Assembly: GCA_013368325.1 (NCBI GenBank)
Contig: JAACJK010000221.1
Span: 310,001-374,000 of the forward strand
Origin: Ephemerocybe angulata
Taxonomy: Eukaryota; Basidiomycota; Agaricomycetes; Agaricales; Psathyrellaceae
DNA: 64,000 nucleotides
Reading direction: 5' to 3'
The notes beneath the pieces were generated by a model. It had not been told where the DNA came from and made no database searches. It saw only the letters and a program-made list of their open reading frames with translations. Below are positions 1-11,740 of the stretch, piece by piece (within the stretch, counting starts at the first letter, position 1; every line of letters starts with the position of its first letter). The position numbers and the translations under genes are program-made.

Positions 1-98
1 CGGCTGCATGTGGTGCAAGAACCTACGGTTCAGACTTATCCTTACATAAATAAAGGAGGGATGCCTTCTGACCGTTCCCCCGCTCCACTTCCCCAACC

Positions 99-2515
99 AT
101 GCCCACCGATATCGAACACGCTCGTGCTGACGCTAGCGAAAAGCTCGATCCTTCAGCAGGGGATGATGACCGCGAAATCGAGTCAGAGGACCTGAAGGCA
201 ACTTTGGGGACCGAATACCAAGCGGAAGAGAAGGCCCTGGTCAGAAGGCTTGACCGCAGGATTTTGCCCATAGCGTGTCTGCTGTATCTGTTCGCTTGTG
301 AGCTATCGCCTCTCAGTTCATAATGAGGCGGCCTATTCTAATCACAACTCTTCTATCTAGACCTTGACCGCTCCAATCTGGGAAATGCAAGGCTTCAGGG
401 CCTCCCGGGCGATGTTCTGGGAGGTGATCCTACAGGAAAGAAATTCGACTGGATTGTCTCTGTATTCTACTTCTCCTACGCAAGTGTATACTCAACATCT
501 CCCCAGAATTATGCGCTGATCGTTCACTTAGATTGTCTGCCAAATCCCTGCCGTGGTCACATCGAAGCTCTTCCCACCTCGGGTGTGGATGGCGTGTGCA
601 GCTGTTGGATGGGGAGTTGCCTCAACACTCATGGTACAGCCCCTTCGCAGCGCATGGAGTGGCACTCGCCAGCTAATAGTAACACCGTGACACCCGTTCA
701 GGCTTCTGCTTACACATTTGGGAGTCTCGTCGTGTGCCGACTGTTCATAGGCATCTTCGAAGCGGGCTTTGGGCCAGCCATCCCGCTCTATTTCTGTGAG
801 CGCATTCCGCTATATGCTCATTCGCCGTTATTGCAGGTTCGGGACTAACGCGTGAGGGATTAATTTGCGATGATAGCTTACTTCTACACGAAAGGCGAAA
901 TGGGACTCCGGGTAAGCGAGGCGGGCTTCTTATGACAGGGGGCTTCCTATTTGTGTTTGTGGGACTGACAGTTGCTATGCGTTTAGATGGCCTATTGGTT
1001 TGGCTTCGCTGCAGTCGCGGGAGCCTTTGGAGGAGTGCTCGCCTTTGGTATACAGCACATAGACTCGAGCGTGTCTAATTGGAGGATCCTCTTCTTAGTG
1101 GAGGTATGTATGGTGCTGGGAGCTAGTTTGAGTCTTCCTAACATCGATTCTGAATAGGGACTGCCTCCTATCCTCTTGGGAATCGCCACTCTATTCTTGC
1201 TTCCGGATAGACCGGAATCTACTACATTCTTCAATGAACGGGAAAGGAAGATCGCTCTTAACCGCATGAACAGGGCTACTAGAGGTGATGTCGGTGCAAC
1301 CGTGAATAGAGGTGAGTGTTTTCGATCACAGTCTTGTGGCCTGCAGTGACCTTGTTGCTTTTACAGAGCATATCTATCTTGCATTTAAGGACTGGCGGGT
1401 AAGTCATGGAACCCCTTACTCGCGCACACATCACTTATGGTTCGCAGATTTACGTCGGTGGTGTCATCTACTTTGGACTCAACAGCGCATTAGCGTCTAT
1501 TTCAGCCTTCCTACCCACAATCATTGCAACCTTTGGGCATAGTAAGTTGCATCTTGGTATTGTTTATGCAAAAGCTTATCCGTCCCGTCAGCCAACGCGA
1601 TTGCACAACTATTGACAGTCCCCCCATACGCTACAGCAGCAGTCGTGTTGATCGCTTTCTCCAGAGCCTCAGATATAAGGCAGTCCCGGGGTCTCTTTAT
1701 GGCGACTGCTTGCAGCATTACTGGAGCTGGATATCTGTGAGTACCACAAGTCACAAGTATACACGAACGAACGCTGAAGGGACGGCGGGACAGTATCCTA
1801 CTCCTTGCTCAGCACAATGTACATGCCCTCTACTTCGCCACGTTCTGCATCACCAGCGGAACCTACACGACTATTGGAATCACCATTGCATGGTGTAAGT
1901 CTCCATCCGTTGACTCAGGGCTTCCCTCAAAACTTGTATTAACCTGGGGATGGTAGTCGCCCACAATCTTGGATCGGAAACGAAGAAGGCCACCGGGATC
2001 CCAATGTTCATGGCTATTGGCCAGTGTGGAAGTATCCTTGGGTCTCACATTTTCCCGAAGTCCGAAGGACCGAGCTACACGTACGCCTTTTTTCTCGCGC
2101 CCACCCAGTAGCTTCTACTAACTAGATAATTGGCTCTTTAGCAAAGGGTTTGCGAGTAAGTCGACACAAAATTCCACTATATCCGACAATTGATCCTGGG
2201 GCTTTCTCTCTGCTTATTAGTCTGCTGCGGCTTGGCCTTCCTAGCTGCGTTCTGCTCCTGCGTTCTTTCAGTGCGTACCTCTTATCTGCCGCCAATCTCA
2301 GCCATCTGTGTCGATGCTAACGGCCCCTTTCGTGCGTCAGATTTCGTATAGATTGGAGAATGCGCGCAAGGACGCCTTGTACGGGAAGGTTGACCCAAAT
2401 GCCTCTGTGGATACGCGAGAGCTGGCTGACAAGGTGTGTTAGTACCTTTGAACGTTTTTGCTATTATAAAACTGATTGTTCTGCTTAGGCGCCCACGTTC
2501 CGATATGTGCCTTGA
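99..2515 (+). CDS. MFS transporter, allantoate/anion:cation symporter family
   Basis: This gene probably encodes a plasma-membrane permease of the major facilitator superfamily, resembling the fungal Dal5/allantoate group of proton-coupled carriers for small organic anions or vitamins. Exon 1 (99-297) gives a charged cytosolic N-terminus ending at the first membrane segment (LLYLFA), and exon 2 continues with YLDRSNLGNARL, the classic motif of this family. Later exons encode VCRLFIGIFEAGFGPAIPLY, YTKGEMGLR, a loop with PDRPESTTFF, and helices through IYVGGVIYFGLNSA and ATACSITGAGYL. The last exon ends APTFRYVP followed by TGA at 2513-2515. At least ten short introns interrupt it; the one after the SVFYFSY exon begins GCAAGT at 480, so it is a GC-AG intron. 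The reading is open through all exons I traced, so it looks functional. The substrate cannot be read from the sequence. Confidence 0.85.
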
Positions 2516-3007
2516 TCTTCTGTAATATTATTCTTGCATGTATCTGTATCATCTTGGATCGCACTGTGTGTATGTATCATTTATACCCGTTCATTTGGCT
2601 TTGTTCCTTTGACCTTGAGCTCGAGTGTTCCATGAACTATCACCTATCCTTGGGTTTGAGTTTCCCTCTCATAGATTGCTTGCAGGGTCCTCCAGGGAAA
2701 TCCAGAAACCAGCTAAACGAAACACACATTATGATAAATAGCAGTTCAGATAGAGATACACAAAGGAGGGATAGGAATAGATGTACAACCGAGCGTCTGG
2801 CTATTAGCACCAAAGGAGAAGAAATCAAGTGTTTGGTTATAAGGGAAAGGCAGACTTAAGGTAGTTTCAGGACCGAGAAAAGAGGTAATACATACAATGT
2901 GTTAAGAGAAATTAGCCGCCAAAAGAACCCAAGTAAAACCAGAGAAAATGAGCTCGTATCAACCCAGCCTTGGCCAAGGAAACCGAGCCAGTCACAGCTC
3001 AGCCCCC
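2516..3007. other. Intergenic gap between convergent genes
   Basis: These bases lie between the stop of the + strand permease and the stop of the - strand disordered-protein gene. They must hold both 3' untranslated regions. I see no coding or repeat signal. Confidence 0.5.
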
Positions 3008-4720
3008 TCAATGCCCCCGGCCTCCTCTCCCCTTTCCTTTCCCCGACGTCCTGTCAGTGCGTTCGTCTGACGGGGCCGACGCGGGGTGAGAGCTCGGCCC
3101 TCCCACCCTGCTATCCCGACCCACAACAACCCTTGCCCCTCCTCTCTGGCCCCCTGTTATCACGGGCCTGCCCGCCCGTCGGACATTGGATGGCTCCACA
3201 GGTTGGGATGCATTCTGGAACAGGGCCAGCTGATTCGGGGGGAGCGACATGGGTTGGTAAGGATGGTCGCTCGACAAGGGCGGCATAGACAAGGGCGGCA
3301 TGCTGAAGATACCCGCTTCCTGGCTTCTGGGCGGCGGCGAGCGGGGGTCACTTAGAGTTGACTCGAAGTCCCTGTCGCGGTTCTGCGCGTGCCTTGCGCG
3401 CTGCCTGGTGTGCCGGAGGACGTCTTCGCCATCCTCGTCCTTGTCCTCGTCGTCTTCTTCGCCCTCGCCCTCGTCGTCCGTATCGAACTCGACGGAGTCC
3501 GACTTCCCAGGGGCACCATCGTCGATCGCGCGCTTTCGCTTTCGCGAAGGGGGTTGTAAGGAGCTCGTAGAGGCCACCGGGGCACCGTCGCCCTCACCAT
3601 CATCCACCAGGGGGGTATCATCGCTCCACGACAGAGGCAAACTGCGCTCCCGGGGACGCTGGCCCGGGTAAGGCTCGCCGTCAGCATCGATCTGGAGCGT
3701 ATCCGCGCGCTGCAGGGACCCAAGTTCACCTTCAGGACTTGGTTGAGGAGGCGAGTCTCTGAAGAGAGATGCGCCGTAAGAGTCCCCCCAAGAGTCCGTC
3801 GCGAGCGACGCCAGGGCGGTCGCGCGGTGCTGGACAGGCGCCGCGGCCTGGGCAACATCGGAACCCTCTTGGTTTGAGTCCGGTATAGTGGGGCTATCTG
3901 ATGATGCCAGTGTAGTAGTAGGTGAACTTGAAGTGGGACTGCGGGGGAGCCGGGGTGGTTGGGGTTGCGCTGGAGGGAATGGGCAGTCGCCGGAGGAGTG
4001 GGAGCTGTCTGAATCTGAGTGTACTGGAGAGGGCGGTGCAGTGCGCTTGGACTCTGGGGACGCAGGTGCGAGTGAGCCGGGGGCAGGCTCGGGTGCAGCC
4101 TCGACCTGGCTTCCAGATCCACTGGGGGCGTCGGTAGAGGCCTGTGACTGCTGTGACTGAGGACGAGGGTCGTCTTCCAGGACGCGGGGAGTGGCGGAGG
4201 CGACGGTGGGCTCGGGAAGTGGGGGGTGGTTAACGAGGGTAGACACCGAAGCTAGAAGGTGTTCGGCCTCTGCTTCGATTTTCCTATAGGCTGCTGCGTC
4301 ATGGACCATCCTCCACTTCCCCTTCTCCTCGGTCGTAGGAGGAGGAGGAGGAGGGGTGGGATTGAGAATATGCGCAAGAGACCCTTTGGAAGACCGCTGA
4401 GAGCTATGGACAAAACGCAAGTTAGGAACATATAAAAGTAATGTCAGATAAAGTGACACTCACGTTTGAGAACCGCTCTGCTCGACGTTCTGCGGTGCTG
4501 AGGTGCTTTCCTGAGCCTTGCCTGCAGGCTCATCCACATCCTCGTCCGAAATGCTAGCGCCATACCCTAGAAAATCGCTCAAAGCAGCGTGCAATTTCTC
4601 TGCCTTGCGGCGCATCCTCACCCCCTCCTCCATCGTCGGAGTACTACACTCGAGCTCCTCAGAGGCCAAGTTCTTCTTCCCCATGCGACTGGACTCTGCT
4701 TTGGGCTCTGCCTTGGACAT
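3008..4720 (-). CDS. Hypothetical disordered, acidic and proline/serine-rich protein
   Basis: Two exons join cleanly: 4720-4464 and 4403-3008, with a GT-AG intron whose donor is GTGAGT. Together they encode about 550 residues. The start chosen is the ATG of MSKAEPKAE, because the open frame a few codons upstream lacks another ATG. The N-terminal 110 residues contain a helical stretch (MRRKAEKLHAALSDFLG) and, after the splice, a second one (AAAYRKIEAEAEHLLASV). The rest is low-complexity: proline runs, serine/glutamine stretches, a basic patch SRKRKRA followed by a strongly acidic tract of D and E, and a glycine/arginine-rich tail ending GKGKGRGGRGH. The basic patch could be a nuclear localisation signal and the RGG-like tail could bind RNA; both are inference. 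I do not recognise a family. Confidence 0.65.
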
Positions 4721-4858
4721 GATAACCACTGATTCTTGAAGAGTTGAAGGCTAGAGAACTGAGTGCGACAAGTTGTAACAGAGAGAAAACGGGAACTGGG
4801 TGTCTGTCGATTGGGGGACAGACGAACGAATTGTGAAATTCCATGGTAGCACGGCCTA

Positions 4859-4867
4859 CTTTATATA
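4859..4867 (-). promoter_or_regulatory. TATA-like box for the disordered-protein gene
   Basis: On the minus strand these bases read TATATAAAG, about 140 bases upstream of the ATG at 4720. The spacing fits a core promoter with a short 5' untranslated leader. Confidence 0.4.
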
Positions 4868-4893
4868 GGGAGACCGCATCGTAGGCAGACGGA

Positions 4894-5126
4894 CGTGCTT
4901 TGCAGTTGGGCATTGGATACGGGTGCTGAACAATAATGCTGGCGAGCTTTGGGCATTGTTCATTGACCATCGAGCGCTCACTCGTTTGGGAAAGCGACGA
5001 CTTGAACGGTCGTGCTTTGCCATTGGATACAGGTGCTATGCTCCCCGAACAATAATTCTGGCCAACAAGAGCGCTTTGCGCGTTGCCCGCATTGTTCATT
5101 GACCATCAAGCACTCACTCGTTTGGG
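4894..5126. repeat. Imperfect direct repeat of about 100 bp, two copies
   Basis: Copy A is 4894-4990 and copy B is 5011-5126. Both begin CGTGCTTTGC, pass through a CATTGGATAC block and an AACAATAAT block, and end with CATTGTTCATTGACCATC followed by CACTCACTCGTTTGGG or a close variant. Copy B has about 20 extra bases in the middle. The repeat lies upstream of the minus-strand disordered-protein gene, so it may have duplicated part of a promoter region. Confidence 0.75.
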
Positions 5127-5728
5127 CCGGGCGACTCACCCAACATAGCAAGCAAGCAGGTTCAAGCACCTAGGGAATTGGTTCCATTATGGGATCCAGA
5201 GAAACCAACATTACGCCAGAATGAATGAAGAGGAAAGGATTGCTTACCTGGATTTCAGTTGAACGCGGTGGCGCGACGAGGAGGAGGCAGCGATAGACGC
5301 CTGGCCTGTCATCGGAGTTCGAATGCAAGCGCCTATGAGACGGTCGTTAGCTGTTCGCTGAGCAAAGCGACATAACTGGTCAAAGCGTGGTCGTTAAAGC
5401 GCTTAGACAACCCTTCTCCATACACAACTGCGCACGTCTCCCTAGTGACAGCCAGCGAGTTGCGCTGACGGATCAATCGAAAAGCGAATAAATTACTTGG
5501 AGAATGTTCCATGAGCGAGCGAGCGAGTGAGAGCGAGAGAAACCGAGAGGATGAGAGGACAACCAAACAAAGGAACGAACGAGGAAAAGAATAGTGTGAA
5601 ACATTATGCGAAGTATAGTAAAGCTTTCAAAAATCGTCTTCGTACAAAGAGTGTATCCAACTGCCCCTTCCAGCTTGGAAGCCCCATTATCGGCTGGCCC
5701 TCTACCCCAGCGGCGCACCTACCGCAAT
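5127..5728. other. Intergenic region, nothing recognised
   Basis: This gap lies downstream of the minus-strand DLST gene and upstream of the duplicated promoter segment. Short open frames occur on both strands, but none has family similarity or splice-consistent extension. It includes a short purine-rich GAGCGAGCGAGTGAGAGCGA stretch near 5515. Confidence 0.4.
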
Positions 5729-7575
5729 CTAAGCGAGGAGCATCTTACGGGGATCCTCGATGTACTCCTTGACTCTCACTACACAGGGAAAATTCATTTT
5801 TATCAGTAATCGCCGGGGCAGTGAGTAAGTGAAGTGCGGAAAGCTCACCAAGGAAAGTAACAGCCTCCCGGCCGTCCAAGAGTCTGTGGTCGTAAGTGAG
5901 CGCGACGACCATGATGGGGCGGATGACGATCTGGCCGTCGACAACGACGGGCTTCTCCTTGATAGTGTGCATACCGAGGACGGCGGCCTGGGGCAGGTTG
6001 ATGATGGGGGTACCGTACAACGAGCCGAAGACACCTCCGTTGGAGCTACGGGTACCAGATACCAGTCAGCTAGTCAGCTGGTGATAGTGAGAGAGGAAGA
6101 GGAGGAGACGCACATGGTGAAGGATCCACCGGCCATATCTTCAAGGGTGAGCTTTCCGTCACGGGCCTGTAGGAAGAGGAAGAGGTCGAGAGTGAGCGGG
6201 AAGCGTCTACCACCTCAATTCTAGAAAAGATTATTCACCTTCTTTCCGAGAGCAGCAATCTCCTTCTCAATATCAACAAAGTTCATCCCCTCCGCATTTC
6301 TCACAACGGGGGTAACAAGACCCTTAGGCGTAGCAACCGCGACGCTCAAGTCAACATAGTCCCTATACACGATCTCGTCGCCCTCAATGCTAGCATTCGC
6401 CGCGGGGATCTCCTGCAGCGCGAGCGTGCACGCCTTGGCGAACGCGCTCATGAAGCCGAGCTTCACATCGTGCTGCTTGAGGACCGCGTCCTTGTGCTTC
6501 TTGCGCATGTCGATGAGCGAGGACATGTCGATCTCGTTGAAGGTCGTGAGCGAGGCGGCCGCGTTCTGCGACTCCTTCAGACGCTCCGCGATGCGCAGGC
6601 GCATGCGCGACATCTTGACCTGTGGGGGAGTGCCTCGGTAAGTTTTTGGTTTTTTCAGTAATGGTATGGGGGATAAGAACGGACCCTGGTCTCTGTGCGG
6701 GCACCGGCGGCGGGTTTGGGGGCGGCGGGAGCGGCCTTGGTCTCTTTGGGTTTTGTGCTCTCTTTCTTGACCTCCTTCTTGGGCTCTTCGGGTTTGGGTT
6801 TTGTGGTGACCTCTTTCAGCTCGGGCTTCTTGTCGGATTCGGAGGGGGGTGGGGCGGAAGGAAGCTTCTTGTCGACCTGCTGGTCTGCGGGCTCGGCCTT
6901 GTCAGCGGTTTCCGAAGCGCCTTCAGAAGCGGAAGAGGCTGAAATTGATGTCAGAAAACGCGGGCGCGTAGTAGGGTGGGGGGTCGGGAGGTTGTGATAC
7001 GCACGCTCGACGGTACCAGGCTCGATGATGAACAGGTCCTGTCCAACCTGGACGGTGTCCTCCTCGCTCGCCAAAAGCTTCACGATAGTCCCGGACTGCG
7101 GGGCGTTGACTTGTACGTCGATCTATGTTATGTGCCGCCCGCCGCCTCAGCTATGAAGTCATTCGGGATCACCCCGGAACGAACGAACAAGCGCACCTTG
7201 TCGGTCTCGATGGTCGCGACCTCCTCGTCCGCAGAGACGGTGTCGCCCTCCTTCTTCGACCACGACTTCAGCGTGCCCTCGCTGATGGACTCGGCCATTT
7301 GGGGGACCTTGACGGTCTCGGCTGGATATGGCGTACGAGCGAATGAGGACCCCCGGAATATTAGTGCGTTGTTTGTTTTTTCGTACCTTGCAAGAGCCTG
7401 GTGGTGTGGAAATGGGACTTGAGTGCAGTAGAGCGGGCGACGTTCCTGCACGAGAAAAGTAAAGTTAGTTCGAGGATATCGTTACTACTGAGCGTTCCTA
7501 CCATCCCCGGGCAGCTGCAGCGCCGTGGCAGAGACCGCGTCCACGAGCAATGGCAATGATCCGTTGCGACAGCAT
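5729..7575 (-). CDS. KGD2: Dihydrolipoamide succinyltransferase, E2 of 2-oxoglutarate dehydrogenase, mitochondrial
   Basis: This is the core E2 enzyme of the mitochondrial 2-oxoglutarate dehydrogenase complex. It transfers the succinyl group from its lipoyl arm to coenzyme A in the TCA cycle. Nine exons splice in frame: 7575-7502, 7445-7387, 7321-7197, 7122-7005, 6938-6685, 6619-6239, 6166-6114, 6045-5849 and 5778-5729, giving 436 residues. The N-terminus ([14 protein letters not shown]) is basic and lacks acids, as expected of a mitochondrial presequence. A lipoyl domain follows, with the lipoylated lysine in ETDK. Next comes a Pro/Lys/Glu-rich linker with no E3-binding domain, which is usual for this E2 type. 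The catalytic domain follows and ends with [13 protein letters not shown], holding the HxxxD catalytic pair. The protein ends DPRKMLLA. All key residues are present, so the gene looks functional. Confidence 0.96.
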
Positions 7576-8604
7576 TGTATGTCGTTGGAACGAGATAATC
7601 AGGGGTTGTGTAGGGGGACTAGAGGCGGACCTCGGGAGATAGGAGATATAGGCTTGGGCGGTGGAGATTCCTTGGGAGCAGAACGCGTGCCAGCGGGGGC
7701 GATGTCACTTGTTTGCCTCTGTTGTACCCCATGTCAGCTTCACCGTGTCATTGGGCGGCCTATCCGGGTTTCTCTCCAGGATCTCATCTATGCCCAAGTT
7801 TCTCAGTTTCCGTGTTCTGAGGCCTCTACGGTACGAGCTATAGGAAGGCTGGCATTCCGGACTACAAGTATACTGTCAATTCAATTTTCGAAGAGCCATA
7901 TGATCCTGGATCCATGCGTAGAGCTCCGGCCCTCGTTCTCCCGATGGGTTCGTGTTCCTCTTCAACATACGACCGGGGATGTGCCGCTTGGCTTGATCTT
8001 TCCCCAGGTTTCCGTGTGCAGGAACCACAGAAGAAACCCCGACTCGCAATCGTCTTGCTAGTTACACCATGCTGGCGTCAAAGGGATCGGAGGATGCGTC
8101 TCAGAGCTCGACTGACGCGTTTCTCGCTAATTTTTGTCTTGAAAGCAGGCTGCACCAGTTCGCTGCAGTTCGGCAGGGCAAGGATAATCAATAGAGCTGC
8201 AGATACGCGGAACGCAAGGGTACCCGAGGGTGCCCGCCGGATTTGGCTTCTCGTTGTCCCGATCGCGGCACTTCCCCTTACGGCAACGCGGCGGCAGAGT
8301 CGGGAAGCGCCGACCAGCCATCCTGCTGCTTTGCTCGTTGCTCTTACGCCTGGCGCCCTCTCTCATTTTGCTCCAAAGTAGTGCTTCCTTGAACTCTTAA
8401 CCTGGCTTAGGATCGGACACTTCCCCTGTGGCTCAAACGCGTCTGTTGCTGGCATGAAGCTCTACTGCCCCTGGCGTCTCGCGGAGTCGATGCTGACACT
8501 CCACCTGGTGGTGGTGGCTGGTACTTACAAAACTTGGAGGGTATACAAAGGCTACCACCGGCCGACGACGACTTTCACGCACCCCCCCCTGGATTCTACT
8601 AATC
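7576..8604. other. Divergent intergenic region
   Basis: About 1 kb separates the divergent starts of the DLST gene (-) and the M43 protease gene (+). It should hold both promoters. I see open frames but none that resembles a protein family, and no clear TATA box. Confidence 0.5.
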
Positions 8605-9922
8605 ATGATCATGATGTCTTTTCCACTGAAACTCTTCCTGTCTCTGACGATCCTGGCCACTGAACTCGGCGCATTTCAAACCAACGGCAGCCATGGATGG
8701 GCCGGCTTAAACCCACGAGCTGACCTAAGACCTCGAGAAGTTCAACGAGGGCGAGTCGTTCTGCTCTACACCACCTCGAACCTTGTTAACGACAGAAAAT
8801 CTTCTGTAGGCGATGCACGGAGGTCGACCCAACCACCATCGAAAAATATGAACGACAATTCACTCTCGACCGCCGAGCCCGCGGTCTCTCCAGCACTTTC
8901 CCCGACCTCCAAGAAGGAACAGCCGACAGTCCGACGCGCAGGGAAGGCTTGACGAAGAGGCAGACTCTCCAGAACCCCATCGACGTCTGGTTCCATGTGA
9001 TCTCCGCGGATACGACGCCAGAAAATGGGAATGTCCCGTAAGTCTGCAGCCTCCTCATCTACAAATCTACAATCCATCCAGGGAGAGTCAATCAAACTGA
9101 CATGTGTGACCATAGACTTCTCCAAGTTATAGACCAAATCGACGCTTTGAACCTAGGCTTTGGACCCCCCGGGTTGAGATTCGCGCTTAGAAACGTAACG
9201 CGAACCGTGAATGCGGACTGGTTCAACAACGGAGGTCCGGGCACGTCAGTATTCTCCATCCATCGGAATATTCACCTATCCTAACGAACTTGGCTTGATA
9301 TCTATAGGCCACAGCAAGACGCGATGAAAGCATCCCTCCGCCAAGGCGGCCCATCCGTGCTCAACATCTACTCCGTAAAGTACTTCATCCCCTCCCCCCC
9401 TCTCCCCTCTCCCTCACCGCTAACCCACCCCCAGCTTCTCCGGCACCTGGTCCTCCCTCCTCGGCTACTCCACCTTCCCCCAAACCTACACCTCCGCCCC
9501 CACAGACGACGGCATCGTCATCCTCTTCACCACCCTCCCCGGCGGCCCGCTCGCCTCCTACAACCAAGGCAAGACCGGCGTGCACGAGACCGGCCACTGG
9601 GTCGGACTCTACCATACGTTTCAGGGCAGCTGCTTCGAGCCTGGGGACTACGTCGCTGATACACAGCCTGAGGCGACGCCGAGCGAGGGGTGTATGGAGG
9701 GGAGGGCGACGTGTGTGGTTGGGGATGTTTTGGAGGGGGAGGTTGATCCGATACGTGAGTTTGCGTTCAACTTTTGAGTGGGTGTTGAGCTGATGAGCGG
9801 ATGGGGCGGTAGATAATTATATGGATTATAGCCCTGATGCGTGCATGTATGAGTTTACGCCTGGGCAAGCGGATCGGGCGAAGATGCAGTTGATGTTCTA
9901 TCGGGGGATCGCGTACCATTGA
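8605..9922 (+). CDS. Secreted zinc metalloprotease, peptidase family M43 (pappalysin-like)
   Basis: This encodes an extracellular metzincin-type protease of the M43 family, common as MEP1-like enzymes in fungi. The start at 8605 gives MIMMSFPLKLFLSLTILA, a signal-peptide-like segment. The next exon carries RRCTEVDPTTIEKYE and then VWFHVISADTTPENGNVP, the conserved start of the catalytic domain. Further exons encode NVTRTVNADWFNN, VLNIYSV, LLGYSTFP and the zinc site HETGHWVGLYH, a complete HExxHxxGxxH motif. The last exon has the Met-turn region NYMDYS and ends YRGIAYH before the TGA at 9920-9922. The first intron is the weakest part: only an acceptor near 8795 keeps the frame with a donor at 8740 or 8755. 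All zinc ligands are present, so I expect an active enzyme. Its natural substrate is unknown. Confidence 0.88.
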
Positions 9923-10785
9923 AACATGGATGGCCATAGTTGAATCGTCTGACTTCCTAGCTTGTTGAAACCACAGTTGCTGGGTCATTCGCCTAGGGAC
10001 GAGGGAACATACATGGCAGCGGGCGCCTAAATCATTTATGCCAATGCCCTCGTTCGAGGTAGTCCAAGGGGGTTCAATTGTACAGTCAAGGGTATTACAG
10101 TGATATTACACGGGAATGATATGGTACAGATATTATCACTATTCAAATGAAGCCGAAGTCCGAGTTGTAATGAAAGCCGAATGTGAGGTCACATAAGCGC
10201 TGAAGCTTGAAGCATTAAAGGGTTTGTGCTGTCCGATTGTCAATGAACGAAATACGAGACGTGACGGTGGTCAGGGATGATAGGCAGTAGGTGGGTAAGC
10301 CGCCTCCAGGTCCAGCTGCGGCGTCTCGCGCAAATCCACAGAAACAACCGACCCCCAAACTCCATGGCTTGCCGACTCTTAAGGCCGCTTTGGACAAGCT
10401 TTGGACTCCATTCTTTTGTAGAATCATCGCGGGCTTGAGAAATCCAAGATTACAGTAGACCAATTCGAATAAATACCTCTGATTCCTTACCTTTAATGTG
10501 TCTGTAGACCCTCTTGTGACTTGTCTCTTGAGCTTCCGACCGTTTGACTCGTCAAAGCTGCGGCGAAGGCGGGCGCTAAGCGTGAGAATATCCCGGCGAG
10601 AGCCGTTGGCCGTGCCGCATCGCCGCGACGGAGGCCATCACGAAATTCTGGTTTCGCGCGCACCGTCCTCACCTTCTACTGCGACGTTGAAACCATCCAA
10701 GCGGTAGCTAACTCATCTCTGGTGCGACATAGCACTCACCAAACTCATAATGAATAGCTGCTGACAGTTCCTTGCATTCAGAGCT
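9923..10785. other. Intergenic region, nothing recognised
   Basis: This stretch lies between the M43 protease stop and the start of the mitochondrial ribosomal gene, both on the + strand. It should contain one 3' end and one promoter. A minus-strand open frame at about 10215-10463 has no recognisable similarity and no ATG-led structure I would trust. Confidence 0.4.
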
Positions 10786-11229
10786 ATGTCAGGCCTCCTC
10801 AAATCCCGTACCTCGACTCTCTTGCTGTCATCCCGAACATGGGTACAACGGTCCTCAGCTCGGTGCATGACGACCTCGATAACACAGGAGCAGCCTGAAG
10901 CTTCCTCTTCAACCCAAGCAGCCCCAGCGACCCCCGAAAACGCACCCAATACCCACTTCAAAGTAACCCTTCGAAGGTCCGGAATCTCGATGGGTGACAA
11001 AGTCAAGGGAACCCTTCTTGCTCTCGGCCTGCACCGTCGATTCCAGACCGTATACCACCGACACACACCGGAGGCAGCGGGTATGATCTTGAAAGTTAAG
11101 GAGTTGTTGGAGGTGGAGAACGTGCCGGCGCATATGGTCAGGACGGCGGAGGAGCAGAACCGGGAGAGGAAAGCAGTCCGAGGGTACCAGGTCGTGGGGA
11201 ACCGACGTAACTCCTTCATGAACGTATAA
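10786..11229 (+). CDS. Mitochondrial large-subunit ribosomal protein uL30m
   Basis: A single uninterrupted exon encodes 147 residues. The first 50 residues are rich in Ser, Thr and Arg with few acids, as in a mitochondrial presequence, and are followed by an Ala/Pro/Gln-rich spacer. From about residue 57 the sequence matches the uL30 fold: HFKVTLRRSGISMGDKVKG, then LGLHRRFQTVYHRHTPEAAG, and LKVKELLEVENVPAHMV. The HRR-Q-TVYHRHTPE block is typical of fungal mitochondrial L30 (MRPL33 in yeast). The protein sits in the mitoribosome large subunit. The lack of introns is unusual among its neighbours but fits its small size. The tail continues past the core for about 30 residues, ending RNSFMNV. Confidence 0.93.
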   Translation: MSGLLKSRTSTLLLSSRTWVQRSSARCMTTSITQEQPEASSSTQAAPATPENAPNTHFKVTLRRSGISMGDKVKGTLLALGLHRRFQTVYHRHTPEAAGMILKVKELLEVENVPAHMVRTAEEQNRERKAVRGYQVVGNRRNSFMNV

Positions 11230-11740
11230 CCTACTCGGTATGTCGCGTCTTACTTCCTGAGGCACCCCACCCTCTGACCCGCCCTCGACGCAGCTATTCG
11301 TCTTTTCATCCTATTCTTTCCTATAATGACACTCTTTTATTCGTTTTGAAACTGAAAGGAAGGAAGGGTCAGCGAATGTTTCCGAGCGATAGACATGAGG
11401 GAGACTACGTACCAAGGAAATGGACGGCGCTATGGCCTGTGGCTTGCGCTTCTCTGTGAGTCACAGTCTAACATACTTATTTGACCTTCACCATTTCTTC
11501 AACCTGAATTCACGCTTTCGTCGCGTTCCGGCACGGTGTCCTCAAGGGCCCTTCTCGCCACTCCTCAGAACTGACAAAGGTTGCTGCAGACAGGAAGGTC
11601 ACGTCACGTCGTCAGGTAAACGGTGAGACGAGGGGCGCGTCGCGTCGCGCCAGGTATAAATGCGACATTCGGTCTGTGCGCTTGAGCAGGGCCACTTGGA
11701 CACCTTACTCTCTCGTCTATCTTCTCTACTGTCTGCGCCC
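11230..11740. other. Intergenic region with a TATA-like box
   Basis: No gene is visible here. A + strand TATAAATG lies at about 11655, near the end of the region, and could drive the small + strand reading frame that follows. Confidence 0.4.

Noticed and set aside
7525..8061. Long + strand open frame of 178 codons upstream of DLST
   Set aside because: It starts inside the DLST first exon in antisense, has no splice-consistent partner and no family similarity.
10215..10463. Minus-strand frame considered as a mating-pheromone precursor because of its CFCGF motif
   Set aside because: The cysteines are not at the C-terminus and there is no CaaX ending.
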